This document shows, piece after piece, positions 25,595-36,836 of a stretch of DNA of 64,000 nucleotides. The translations under genes and the position numbers were made by a program. The notes under the pieces are model-generated. The model worked only from the letters and a program-made list of their open reading frames with translations. It did no database searches and had not been told where the DNA came from. The stretch comes from Guyanagaster necrorhizus. Its lineage: Eukaryota; Basidiomycota; Agaricomycetes; Agaricales; Physalacriaceae. The stretch covers positions 310,001 to 374,000 of the forward strand of contig NW_025064904.1 of NCBI RefSeq assembly GCF_019112545.1, in the 5' to 3' direction. Each line of letters starts with the position of its first letter. Within the stretch, counting starts at the first letter, position 1.

Positions 25595-27958
25595 ATGGCC
25601 GACGAGGTTAAACGCTCCGCTTCTATCGAGAAAGTCGAACAACCTGACCACCATGAAAAAAGACTTGCGACAACAGGTGATGGACAGACAAGCGGCCTTG
25701 ACTGCCGCTATAGAAGCGGATCCTAGGCCGAAGCACTTCAGCTTAGCAGCAATTCAAGTAAATTGTTTCATTGGGATATGATGAGTTCAAGGTACCTTAA
25801 CCATGAGACAGCTCTACTTCATTGCATTGGTGGTATGTTTCTGCTCTGGGGACAATGGTTTCGATGGAACTGTGAGTGGATAGGTACCGTGCTATGACCG
25901 ATTCTTTGCTGACACCGGATCCTAGGTCATGGGTGGCATCAATACCATGTCCCAGTTTCAGGCATTTGTCGGAACCAAAGATGGTGCAACGAAGACATCC
26001 ATTGTTTTCGGCATTTACACTATGTATGTGAACGATTATCGCTCCAGCCGTCCCTTAGTACTGAATTCCATGTCACATGCAGTGGTTCAATCACGTACGT
26101 CTGGAGTGCCGGGCGGTAGCCTAAAGAGTTTCTGAGCATATGCATATTCCATAGTGGCACTATTCCCGCAGGTAAGACTGGCCCTGACTCTGCAAAAGCA
26201 TCCGCTGTTAACTGGTGCTGATACAGCCTATCTTCCTGATAAATGTGGTCGTCGGTTTCCTATGTGGATAGGAAACGCATTTATGTGCGGGTATCGTGGT
26301 TCTAAGCTTAGCATCTTCTGACCCTATACAGTCTACGTGCGTGCATGAGCGCCAATGCGAAGAGCATGAACATGTTTTTGGTAGGCCGGTGGCTGACGGG
26401 TGAGTTGTAATCGTAATGCTCGATGTTTCCGTCTTAATCAGGCGCAGATTCTGGATGTTCTTGCGCGGGTGCGGCGGCCAAGTCGTACCTCGCTGATTTC
26501 AGCCCCGCGAAGCACAGGGGTGCCTACATCGGACTCCTGAATTTTTGTCCTTCATCGTACGCGGGTTCTCCTTTCAATCGATTTCTGTCTTGATTATCCC
26601 CCTGTCGACCGTGTTGGCTTCACAGCGTCGGAAGAGGACATGAAGCCCGACGTATGTTGGCCAAATATCACTCCGCCACAAGAGATCATAATTCACCATT
26701 GATCGACCTTGAGATGAAGGAAATCGAGGAGAAAATTGAGATAGATGGACAAGACAGTGAGCAGCCCATACATAGATTTCTCTTCATGCTCGTCGCTACA
26801 TCTAGAACGTTGGTGGGACTTCAGACTTCTGTTTGCGACTCAGGCAGACAGATATCGGGCATACATAGTCATTCTCATCGGTAAGTCATGGCCTTAATAG
26901 AACTGGTTGCGTTCTTTGCTTACTTAGTGAACGGTAGGCACTTTTGGTCAACTTTCCGGTAACACCATGATAACGTATTTTCTTCTCGTACTTCTTGAAA
27001 ATGCTGGCATCGAGAGTCAAAGAAAGAGGTTGACCCTCAACTTTGTCAATAGCGTGACCTCATAGTACGTGAATCGTGAGAATCGAGAGAGTAGTTCCAT
27101 CTAATCTTTGCGTGTTTAGTATTGGCGGTAAGCCTCGTCACACGGTATCACTATAAGTTGTTTAAATGACCTATCATTAAACAACTCGGGGGGTGAGAAC
27201 TTGATTCTTGAGATGTCGATGGATTGACCCTAACATTTCTTTCATAGGGAGCCTTCACGGTTGACCATTTTGGTCGTCGCCGGGTTCTTCTAGCCGGAAC
27301 TATTGCTATTACTGTCATTCTGGCAATAGTGACCGGCTTGCTTAGCAAGGACGACGGAAATAGTACTCGCGCTAACGCTGGTATAGTTTTCGTCTACTTC
27401 TTCATGGTGATATTCTCTTATGGGCGGACGTCAATGTGAGTGAGTTCCTTTTCAAAGTCGGAATAACAAAATGGCATCTGTTCCAGGCAAGCATTGTACC
27501 CCGCCGAGGTCCTAGGGTACCAAGCTCGAGCAAAAGGACTCGCGTTCTTAAACATATGCGCGCAGGGCTCAACGTTTATCAACACCTTTGGGTGATCCTT
27601 TACCTGTTGCATTGTTATAATGGTCCCGATGCTCGTATCCTCTAGTTTGCCTGTTGCGCTTGAAAAGATAAAATGGAAAAGCAAGGGGCTCCTGTTATCA
27701 TCGTTTCAAACTCTGATTGCGGGTGTTCAGCGTATCTGATTTCACAATATGGTATGCCTTTGAATGTGCTCTGATCTACTTCTTCGTCGCTGAGGCCAAA
27801 GGTCTCACGCTGGAGGAAATTACGAAGGTTTTTGAACAGTAAGCCATCTTCAGTTGCATAAGGTAGCTGACGTATATATGCACAGACCTGGCCTAAGAAA
27901 ATACAGTGAGCAGGTTGCCAAGATGAACAAGCAAAGATCGGGTACTATTATCGTCTAA
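25595..27958 (+). CDS. MFS sugar transporter, internally deleted
   Basis: A multi-exon gene of the sugar-porter family (hexose / lactose-permease-like) in the plasma membrane. Spliced blocks in order: LYFIALVVCFCSGDNGFDGT, VMGGINTMSQFQAFVGTKDG, GSITGTIPAAYLPDKCGRRF (the D-x4-GRR loop 2-3 motif), LVGRWLTGADSGCSCAG, KSYLADFSPAKHRGAYIGL, then GRGHEARRMLAKYHSA, GTFGQLSGNTMITYFLL, DHFGRRVLLAG, MQALYPAEVLGYQARAKGLA and FFVAEAKGLTLEEITKVFEQ. All these junctions use in-frame GT-AG introns. Between GLLNF and VGRGHEARR about 45-50 family residues, including the ESPRW motif and roughly two membrane segments, are absent, replaced by an intron-like 70 nt. The start at 25595 also needs a frame change at an A6 run (25656-25661); ATG 25653 or 25560 avoids it. 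Probably non-functional or altered. Confidence 0.72.
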
Positions 27959-28530
27959 TTTTATCATTTCTCGTTCAATTAACGGTCTAAATGTCCTGAA
28001 TTTTGATGACGGTGTTCCTTGAATACTCTCTACGTCTTTTATGATGCGTCTGAATTTGACTAAACGGATCCGGGCCCCGTATCCTCCGTGGAGCACGTTA
28101 CACCAACGTTAAAGTCAAATGTAGCTCGGTTTCAGAGTAGGGTGACACTATTTAAACAATAAAGGTACTTAGAAAAGTTGTATTCTATAGAATTTCCTCG
28201 GCTAGGAATTTGAGATTACATGCAGCTGGACGAGTCGATACCTGAAGCTTGAACCGCAAGGAGCCTAGTTTCTGGCGGAATATGTATATCACATTTTGGT
28301 CACAATTTTCCCATACATGGCAGTTTTCCACTAAATTTTGTAAAATCCTCTATTGGCGAACAACAGCGTCCTTGAACTTGACCATCCACACGACCTCCAG
28401 CCTCCACGTCCTTTTCCTTCTTTTGTCTCCTTGTATACCGCTCTAGAGCTATCCCGACTTGTCTCTGAAACACCGAAGAAAGTAATCGAATCCACACGGT
28501 CTTACCGCCGTTGATTTTACTTCCTCAACC
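27959..28530 (+). other. Intergenic stretch, transporter to phosphatase
   Basis: About 570 bp between two plus-strand genes. It should contain the transporter 3' end and the phosphatase promoter. No RNA gene, repeat or recognisable frame was seen. Confidence 0.4.
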
Positions 28531-30620
28531 ATGGTTAATATTCTCTCTGTTTGCTGCCTCGAAATTTGATGTTGATATTGGACACTTTGCATTGTAGGGC
28601 CAAACGCTGTCTTCACCAGGTTCGTCGGACTCTGAAAGGCTCTCCGTGGACCGTTCTTGGAGATAACAGCTATTTTCAGCTACGACAAAAACCTCGGATT
28701 CAGGCCAGAACAGTCGTTTTGTGTATGCTGTGACGGAGATGCAAGGATGGAGAATAAGTCAGTATATTTCTTCGATGGTGGCGTCCGTTAGCCATCGAGT
28801 TCTGGCTGTGAATTTTCTGACGGTCTATTAACAGCGATGGAGGATGCTCATGCGATTGTGCTGGATCTCGAGGAGAATGCTGGACCAAGTACTTTCTTTG
28901 CTGTATATGATGGGCATGGCGGTGTGTTATCGCTTACCATTATCTCTTCAGGCTGACTTGATCGGACAATAACTCTAGGAGGGAGCGTTGCCCGGTTTGC
29001 AGGCCAGAATGTTCACAAACGATTGCTGGCTGAAGAGTCATACAAAGCAAAAAACTACGAGGAATCATTGAAGAGAGCCTTTTTGGGCACTGATGAAGAC
29101 ATGCTGGGAAGTGCGTACGCCATTTGCTTGCCGACGCTCTCTTACTCATCGCAATTTGCAAAGACCCCGCACATTCTAGAGACCCGTCAGGGTGTACTGC
29201 CGTCGCCGCACTGGTCATCAACGATAAAATTTATGTTGTACGTCATACTCCTCGTCTCGCTCTCACGATTTTCCGACATATTCTTCTAGGCTAATGCCGG
29301 TGACTCACGGTCTGTGCTGAGTATCAAGGGAGAAGTGAAACCTTTGAGTTTCGACCACAAACCAACGAATGACGGTAATAATATTAATTTGTTCTCTTGC
29401 AACAGCTAACGATCTTCTTCACAGTCGAGAGAACCCGGATTGCTGGTGCCGGTGGTTATATTGAATATGGGCGTGTCAATGGTGTGCCCCTTGTTTCTCC
29501 ATTTTTGACTTTCATCGTGATGTTTGATTTGATTAGGGAACCTCGCACTGTCAAGGGCGCTGGGCGATTTTGAATTCAAAAAGAATTACAGTCTATCCCC
29601 TGAAAAGCAAATAATAACGGCCGATCCTGATGTTACCTGTCATGAAATAACCGACGAGGATGAATTTTTGGTGCTAGCTTGTGATGGTGAGTATCTTCGA
29701 TTTCACGTCGATTCTTGCTGATTAATGACACAGGGATATGGGACTGTTTGACGTCCCAACAAGTCGTCAACTTTATCCGCTTCCAGGTGTCGGAAGGCAA
29801 AGAGCTGACAGAAATTGGGGAGATGATGTGTGATCATTGTCTTGCACCGGATACATCCTCTGGCGCCGGCATTGGTTGTGATAACATGACTATTCTCATT
29901 GTGGCCATTCTCCACGGACGGACGAAAGAGGAGTGGTATTCATGGATAACAGACCGTGTCAAGAAGAACTACGGTTACGCGACACCTAATGCACTGCCGC
30001 AACTGTATGCGCAAAGCCGGTTAATGTCGTTCAGGGCGAGGCGGGAGGCCCAAGAGGCAAGGGAACGGGCAAGACAGGAGTTGGAAGACACTCATACCAA
30101 CGGCTATCTCACATCTTCAGCCTTTGGGACCTTTGCGCGCGTTTTGGGCAGTACCGGTGGGATATCCTATCACCCGGGGGCAGGCATCATCACTGATGGC
30201 GGGCTGATGTTTGGGACCGATGACAGCGAGGAGGAGGAGGAGGATGACGAAGAGAATTCAGCCACAGGTGCTGTTTCATACTTTGAACCAACGAAAAACC
30301 TCAAGGCTCAGTTGGCCGAGTTTGAAAGGGACATACGGGAGGAGGATGGCTTGGATGATGACGCGAACGCCCCTACCACTGACCATTTTGAAACATCCGA
30401 CGATATGGACGGCATGGAAGATCCGACGCTGGTACACCAATTCGGCGGCTCTAGTTCATCGCCTTCAAAGCAGGAAATGCCGCCTCCGCCAAATCTACGG
30501 GTGAACGGTGACGTTCATCGAGTCGAGCAATTAAAGTCGACACCTGGAGGAGATGAACCTAGTCCGGCTGTAAAGGTGGAGGGTTTGATGGACACGAGCG
30601 AAGATCCCTTTAAAGTATAG
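28531..30620 (+). CDS. PP2C-type Ser/Thr phosphatase (Ptc2/Ptc3-like)
   Basis: The first exon is only the ATG (28531-28533). An intron then joins to GQTLSSP, giving the MGQTLS start typical of Ptc2/3 orthologues and a potential N-myristoylation glycine. Further short introns split the catalytic domain. Motifs in order: [26 protein letters not shown] (metal-binding Asp), [42 protein letters not shown] and [10 protein letters not shown]. These hold the Asp residues that coordinate the Mn/Mg pair. After the domain comes a charged helix ([19 protein letters not shown]) and a long acidic, disordered tail ([10 protein letters not shown]) ending EDPFKV. In yeast such enzymes dephosphorylate stress-kinase and DNA-checkpoint targets; that role is inferred here. 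All sampled junctions keep frame and the gene looks intact. Confidence 0.93.
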
Positions 30621-30891
30621 TGACGGGTCCTTAATGGCTGGATGTATCTGTTAGTTTTCTTTCTCTTTCGTCTTTTTGTGTCGTCTACTGGGTTGCCCTA
30701 CCTCATATATCTATTGGTTCTGTACCGCTGTCCTCTCCGATATCCTGATGTAGCACTGCGCATTCACTAATAGCATCGACAGTTTCTACATTTGTGATCA
30801 CTAATATCGTACAACATTGACCATACATTCTGTAACGTTTCCCCCCAGTACTTACGTGCATTACCCGAATCTCAATCCCTTTTTCATCCTT

Positions 30892-32794
30892 TCATATATC
30901 TTTTATGGTGACCAGCTCGTTTTCGGCAAGACATATAACCATCTGTCTTCCTTCCTGTGTCTCGATGGCCCCTACTCCCAAAAGAGACCCACCTACTCCG
31001 TCGTTGACTTTCAGAATAGCTTGTTTAGCCCATTTTTCCATCGGGGGCACGGCCCGGTAGATATAAACGTTTGCACCCCTGTTCTGTGCACCGCTTTCGA
31101 AGGCCAGCACGGCGGCGTTGGTATGATAGATAAATCTAGTGTCACGCTTCGACGCGAGGACAAAAGCGAGCGCCGAAAAGGTGGACGTATGGATCCATTC
31201 AGATATATCTTCAGATCCAAGGGTGAAAACCGTTCCGTCGACACTTTCTTTGGTGATTAGAGAGACAATCGGGGTGGCGCTGCCGGGCAGTGGTGTAGAC
31301 AGAAGCCGGATCGGGATCTCATGGGATCCTGAGGCCCAGGAGGGGCTATATCCGTCGATCCCGACCCAGGTTAAGTACGCCTGTTGGCCCACAGAACCGT
31401 CTACTTCTTCATCAATCTCGCCCCCAGCAAAACTGGGAACTCCTCTTCCTAATCCCAGTCCGCTTATGTCCTCGCCATCCCTCAGAGTAGCTGTGTATTT
31501 TTCCAACGCTTCTCGGATTTTATACAACTCTGAGGGATCGAGGGTCTCAGGAACGTCAATAGTATTGTTCTTGAAGACCCGCATCCATCTCGTTCCTTCA
31601 TGCTGCTTTTCTAAATGAAGAGTTAGCAGTCCAAAAGAGTGTTCTGCCTCTCGGTCCCAAGTCCATAGGCACGAGGATGAATCGATTCCACCCCAAAACG
31701 CCTCGTTGTGATAGTCTGGGAAAGGAATAGCTTCTAGGGCTTCACCGTGGATGTGCAGGGTTACGGAGTGGAGGGAAAATTCGATATGAATGTTAGACTT
31801 TGGGGTAGTATAAGGAAGGGGGAAGGCGATTGTAAGGGAATCAGTTGTCTGGTACCAAGAGTAGGGAGGGGGTTTCGTGGGGCCGTTCTCTGCGCTGTCG
31901 AAATTCTCTTCGGCCCGCGGTATTGGTACAATTTCATCCGGCATTGGCGAATACGACGGAAGGGGGCCTGTTCCAATATTTCGATACACCGAGCCACCGA
32001 CTAGTAAGTGACATTGACGGGATGGGACGTAGGTGACATAAGTAGGAACATCGTCACCCCGTCGCTGCCAGACAACATTCATCGTCTGAACGTCGGAAGA
32101 TACAACATTGAGGACATCAAGCTTGACCGCCCAAACGTCGAAGTCAATATGGCCGTGTTTCTTTGCAACTGGAGCACCATTGCCATCCGCATAGTTCCGA
32201 GATGACAGGATTGCCAGAACAGTGTCTGGAGACCTGAATTCCACAGAATGAATGCGGAAAGGAAGGCCAGGAGACGATGGTAGTTGATAGAAGGATATCA
32301 ACTCGAAAGGGCCTCTCTCTGTAGTTCGTAAGACATACAGTGAACCGCTGCCATCGGCGAGTAATACGACTGAGGACGACAAAAATGCCGCTGAGGGGTA
32401 CTCGTTACGATGGGTTTCAACAGAGGCAGATTCGAGGGAGTGTGGTATCTCAAACACGACACGAAAATTGGGTTGGTTGGTTTCCTTATTCTGAATGAAA
32501 TTCTCAATCTGTAGCTGCTATATGAAAAGCGCTCACCGGCGCGAGAAATATAGCAATAAGATTGAATTGCGAGTCGACATATACGGCATATTTTTCGCAA
32601 GTTGCAAGGTGATTGTGGGATATTCTACTCTGCATCTCTTTGAAGGTCAACAGGGATTTGTTGGATGAAGTGACCTGGGTCGCCTTGTGTTCCAGATTAT
32701 ACCGTGTTACTGAGCCATTTTGAGAAATCGAATGCAGTTTATACCCTTCGAATTGAGGGTTAATCAACGCTTTTTGAAGGTGGAATGACGCCAT
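30892..32794 (-). CDS. NudC/CS-domain protein (NUDCD1-like)
   Basis: Two exons: 32794-32537 and 32490-30892, with a 46 nt intron; 618 residues. The N-terminal third (MASFHLQKALINPQFEGYK, then VVLLADGSGSLYVL) resembles the beta-propeller-like region of NUDCD1. A CS/p23 domain follows: PPYSWYQTTDSLTIAFPLP, VTLHIHGEAL and the Trp-rich CLWTWDREAE, ending in ...GTRWMRVF. The C-terminal part again looks beta-rich. Animal NUDCD1 is about 580 residues, so length fits. CS-domain proteins act as Hsp90 co-chaperones, and NUDCD1 homologues interact with dynein/COPI-related partners; role in this fungus is inference. It is the last host gene before the retrotransposon stack and converges with the phosphatase gene (271 bp between stops). 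Confidence 0.85.
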
Positions 32795-32949
32795 GGCTTG
32801 AGGGTGATGTTAAGAGACAAGGGTTTATGCGGCTGTGCGAGCCGGGCGGGCCGGTGGTTGATCACAAATGGACATTGTGAGCATGAACATTGAGAGCTGT
32901 CCGAGCATGCGAGGACAGTGCTCATAAGGTGACCTAAGCATCGAGAGTT

Positions 32950-33202
32950 TGTTTCACTTTACTTATCACAGCTAGCACTGTTTTCCCCATGTTGCTACCC
33001 TCTCACCCATCCATTGAGTCTTGATTTCAGAGGGAGTGTGTCTTCCTCTGAAATCTCACTCACAAGATAAATAAGCCCACTAGTGGCTTATTTTCTCTAC
33101 TCTTTCACTGCAGTGACATTGATGGATGCAAATATAACCAAAATCTTTTCAGATGAACCCACAGAGAAGAATCAAGAAGCATACAACCCTTATGATGTGA
33201 TC
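32950..33202 (+). mobile_element. Probable copia-type 3' end: polypurine tract and LTR start
   Basis: Here the sequence turns abruptly CpG-free. A purine run (AGAGGGAG, 33029-33036) is followed by TGTGTCTTCC, which fits a polypurine tract and the TG start of an LTR. Two inverted repeats sit in it: GATTTCAGAGG (33023-33033) with CCTCTGAAATC (33045-33055), and AATAAGCC with GGCTTATT (33070-33092). The piece is cut at 33202 by the family A LTR. Assignment to copia is a guess based on general layout. Confidence 0.35.
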
Positions 33203-33656
33203 TTTTAAGATCTGCTCACCACATGATCCAAGCACATGATAAACTAGTGCTGTATCAGGTTCATACAGTCATGCTAGAGTTCACTTGTGTACTCAGAGAG
33301 TGTGTTCAAGGCTGTTGCAAGTTAGACTCAAGGAAAGAGATGGTATGAATAAACTTTAGCTTGAAGCTGAGTCTACTACAGTAAGAGCTATACTACTTAT
33401 ATATGATTCTGAAGGTGTTAAAAATACTATCTACTTATTGTGTCCTCTTGTGAGCTGGAACTAAAGAGCATAGTATCTATGCATGAAACAATAGGTATTG
33501 TCTATTGGTGAGGCATCTATCATGAGTTGTAGTACAATTGTGTAGGTCATCTGATATAATCATGGTAACTAGCCCATGATGTGAGTGTCTGTGGGTGATA
33601 AGATAGTTATGGTAAATGCTAGAGATAAGATAAGATAAGCACAAAAAATCATAACA
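33203..33656 (-). mobile_element. Family A gypsy 3' LTR, minus strand
   Basis: Read on the minus strand it begins TGTTATGATTTTT (ends at 33656) and ends CTTAAAA (33203, decayed from CTAACA). It aligns by eye along its length with the other family A LTRs at 45,001, 48,650, 54,004, 54,481 and 62,130. It contains the self-priming site, read on plus as TTTAGCTTGAAGCTG near 33,357. A purine-rich tract precedes it on the minus strand, as expected for a 3' LTR. Confidence 0.8.
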
Positions 33657-35520
33657 TTACTCTCTTCTTAAGACTATCATTCTGATGGCTAGGAGATTGA
33701 GACTTCATAGTCAGTGATGGCATCATCTGCATGTATGTTCTTTTCATTGATCCACTGATTGGACTCATGATCATACCCCTTCCACTTGACAAGATAATCC
33801 ACCATTGTCAAGAGCCCTTGATCCCACCACCTGCATGTTTTGGAGAGCTTATGGTGTAGAATTTTCTTGACTTTATACTGTTTCTCTCTATCAACCAGAA
33901 TGGCTTCAGAGAGTGGCAGTGTTTCTTGATTCAGAAATGCAGGCAGCATGTATGGAGATAATAGGAATTTATTAAATATGAGGTGTATCTGCTAGCTGTC
34001 AGAGAGTTTGAGTTTGTAGGTGATGGGATTAACTCTGGATACCACTGGAAAGAGGTCTGTCTATTTGTCAGCAAGTTTCTTCTTTGGGCAGAAAAGATGA
34101 AGGTTGGTGGTATCAAGCCAGACCTTGTCACTGACTATGTAGTTTCTGGCAGAGTGGTGGTGTTTGTCATATTAGGTTTTCATAGTGGCTGCCATCTTCT
34201 CAAGGGCCATGTAGGTTTCATGATGGATTTGTGTCATTTGCTCTATAAAAAAGCATGATATAGAGGTCTGAATTCTATGCTTACTTGTCAGTATGACTAA
34301 AAGATGTCATCCATAGTTGATAAAGAAGAAGGTCTTTCCAATGGCAGAGTGTATATAGTTATTATGCTGAAATGCAATAAAAGTAAGCCACTCAGTCCAA
34401 TTGTCTTATCAGTAGTTGATAAACATATGTGGGTATTTTTTTATTTCTTGGTTCATTTGTTTGGTCTGCCTGTTGGTCTGAGGGTGATAGGTGGTTGATG
34501 CATTACTTTGAATGTGGAGGAGTTGGTAGAGGTCTGCTATAAAATTTTGATATAAACTGAAGGCTCTGATCAGAAATCATGATCTGAGGTATACTGTATT
34601 TGGCATATATCTCATCATAGAGGATTTTTGCCCATCTTTCTGAGAACAACTCAGTTGAGCAGGCTATTGAGATTATCACTTTTGAAAAACAGTCAAAAAT
34701 GACAATAATAGCATCATATCCATGACACTCTAGTAGTCCAGTGATCATGTCTACAGATATGTGTGTTCATAGTTTTTGAAATCTCATTTGGATGTAATGG
34801 AGCAGGCTTTGCCTGTATACTTGCCTTTGTCTATTGACAGGTTTTGCATACTCTGATGTATGTTTCAGTGTCTTGCTTCAGTTTTGGCCACTAATACTCT
34901 CACAAAACAAGCTCTACTGTCTTTATGATTTCTGAATACCCAGCAATAATATGATCATGAGAACAGGCAATGATTTCACCATAGAGAGCATGGTCTTATG
35001 GTATGTAGATCCAGTTATCATAGTAGATTAGGTCTTCCTCCTTGGTCATTTCTCTGCTGTGATTGATTGACAAGGCTATTTTTTGATCCTATAGTTCTGT
35101 CCTTCATATGGCACTTTTGATGCACCCATGGGTCTCCTCCTCTATTAGTATTATCATCATCCTGAAGTGTTCTGCCTTCAAGACTACCATCTCCTCATTG
35201 TCATTCTTTCTCTGATCATGGTCTACCTATTGACTGAGTAAATCAGTCTTTTTGTTGATTGCATCAGTCTTGTGTTGCAGTAAGAAGTTGTACTCAGCTA
35301 ACTCAGTGATTCAGCATATCTGTTGCCAGTTCAGCTTTTGTGGAAGATAGAAGCACTGAAGATTCTGATGTCTATTTAGATTTTGAAGGGTTGGATTGCA
35401 TTCATAAGATAATGCCACTATTTGGCTAAGGCAAGCATAATGGCCAAGAGCTTCTTGTTATAGATCTTATAGTTTTGTTTGATGCACTGCTGAGGCCAGT
35501 AGGTTTTTAGCACAGGAAAA
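33657..35520 (-). pseudogene. Family A pol 3' fragment (RNase H, integrase, chromodomain)
   Basis: Minus-strand remnant ending at the LTR. The chromodomain is 33,949-33,689 with DYLVKWKGYDHESNQWINE. Integrase core pieces read GLLECHGYDAIIVIFDCFSK (near 34,740) and YAKYSIPQIMISDQ (near 34,600). The HHCC zinc region leaves CKTCQ near 34,850. RNase H near 35,480-35,430 reads NYKIYNKKLLAIMLALAK. Stops and frameshifts are everywhere. At about 35,510-35,520 homology stops, so gag, protease and reverse transcriptase of this copy are missing. Confidence 0.8.
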
Positions 35521-35754
35521 GGAGATCTAAAAATGTTGCAACTTTTCTGGATGTTTTTGTATGAGTAAAATAGATTCCATAAAATTAAAAGAAAAAGTAC
35601 TTATTTTTGGTTATATTTTAGGGCAAGTAAATAAAAATGTTTTTGGAATATTTTCTAGATAGGAAGAGAGACAATAAAAGATATCTATTTCCAGCCATAT
35701 TACACTCACAAATAGAAGTGCAGTTACAGCTTGCAAAAGAATAGCTTTTTACAA
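35521..35754. other. AT-rich spacer of unknown origin
   Basis: Very AT-rich sequence between the truncated pol fragment and the foldback element, with no frame or repeat recognised. Together with 36,162-36,290 it may be the DNA flanking the foldback, or part of a larger non-autonomous element. Confidence 0.4.
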
Positions 35755-36161
35755 GCAATTTTAGGCCTAAAAAAAGAAGAATAATAAAATCTATTGAAAA
35801 AGAAATCCTTTTTTATCATATTCTCTTTATGTAAAAACCAGAGAGTTCCAGGTAAGGAAAAGATATTATAAAAGAAGTCAAATTTCATTGTATTTTACAG
35901 ATAGTAAAACAAATTGTATACTGAGAGAGTCTCTAAGAGAGTCTCAAGAGAAACTCCTGAGATAAGCAATATCCTCAGTGTATAAGAGTCTCAGCATGCA
36001 TAATTTGTTTTATCATCTGTAAGATACAATAAAATTTAGCTTCTTTTACATTATCTTTTCCTTATCTAAAAACCTCTGGTTTTTACATAAAGAGGATATG
36101 ATAAAAATGGATTTTTTTTCAATAAATTTTATTATTCTTCTTTTTTTAGACCTAAAATTGC
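35755..36161. repeat. Foldback / MITE-like element with about 160-bp inverted arms
   Basis: The left arm (35,755 to about 35,916, starting GCAATTTTAGGCCTAAA) is matched in reverse complement by the right arm (about 36,002 to 36,161, ending TTTAGACCTAAAATTGC). Matching is high by eye, with scattered differences that are mostly transitions. The 85-nt centre contains further short complementary pieces (TATACTGA with TCAGTGTATA, and repeated GAGAGTCTC), so almost the entire 407 bp could fold. No open frame. The 129 bp after it (36,162-36,290) are unassigned and end at the family B LTR. Confidence 0.8.
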
Positions 36162-36290
36162 ATCTGATTGACTCACATAGCAACAACAATAATAGATGTC
36201 CCCATAGTTAGAGACAGTCTATTATTGTAATGGTTTATTGGAGAATTCTTATATCTGAATAGCTTTTCTCTATCTTAAGGTCTTCAACAC

Positions 36291-36791
36291 TGTTATGCAC
36301 ATGCTGCCAGCCTCCATGTCACCTCAAATCAACCATGAATCCAATCATGCTATCCATCAGACTCTGGCTGCTTTCTATTACCTACTAATTTCATTTTACC
36401 ATTATCATTTCACATCTATATTTCACATTGTAATATCTAGACTCTGAACTTGATAGCAAATACTGACACTGGAATCCAATGGAACCTGACTCAGAATTAG
36501 CTACCATTAGTATATAAAGCCATGTACATCATCATAACTACTCAGTTTGAATATCAACTTGGATAAGCCATCTACACTTTGCACTCACTTTAACTTCTCT
36601 CTATCTTGTCCATTGGATTCCACTCTGAAGGATATTCTGGTTCACTTCTCTGATGGAACTCCATTCTGTCCACCCAGATCCTTGGGCTCTGACTCAAAGG
36701 GTGACATTGCCAATAGCTTTGTTGACACCCACACACTCTGCCAGACTCCACATGTGCACTCAAGCCCACTTGAATTAGCACATTCCTAACA
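36291..36791 (+). repeat. Family B 5' LTR
   Basis: 501 bp, TGTTATGCACATGC...CCTAACA. A TATA box (TATATAAA, 36,511-36,518) lies 33 nt upstream of the self-primer complement AGTTTGAATAT (36,544-36,554), which places the transcript start there. Close to the 500 bp 3' LTR, with differences mostly C/T or G/A. Confidence 0.9.
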
Positions 36792-36793
36792 GT

Positions 36794-36804
36794 ATATTTG
36801 AACT
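36794..36804 (+). promoter_or_regulatory. Family B self-primer binding site
   Basis: ATATTTGAACT, two bases after the LTR end. It is the reverse complement of the LTR site AGTTTGAATAT at all positions except the central two, which both derive from one CpG (ancestral AGTTCGAATAT). No tRNA-like primer site is evident. This is the Tf1/sushi self-priming layout, with the same 11 nt length. Confidence 0.7.
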
Positions 36805-36836
36805 CAAACCCTTGAGTTAAAAATTTTATCATGTCC

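Noticed and set aside
31139..31618. 159-codon plus-strand frame opposite the NudC-domain gene
   Set aside because: Shadow of a long second exon with recognisable CS domain on the minus strand.
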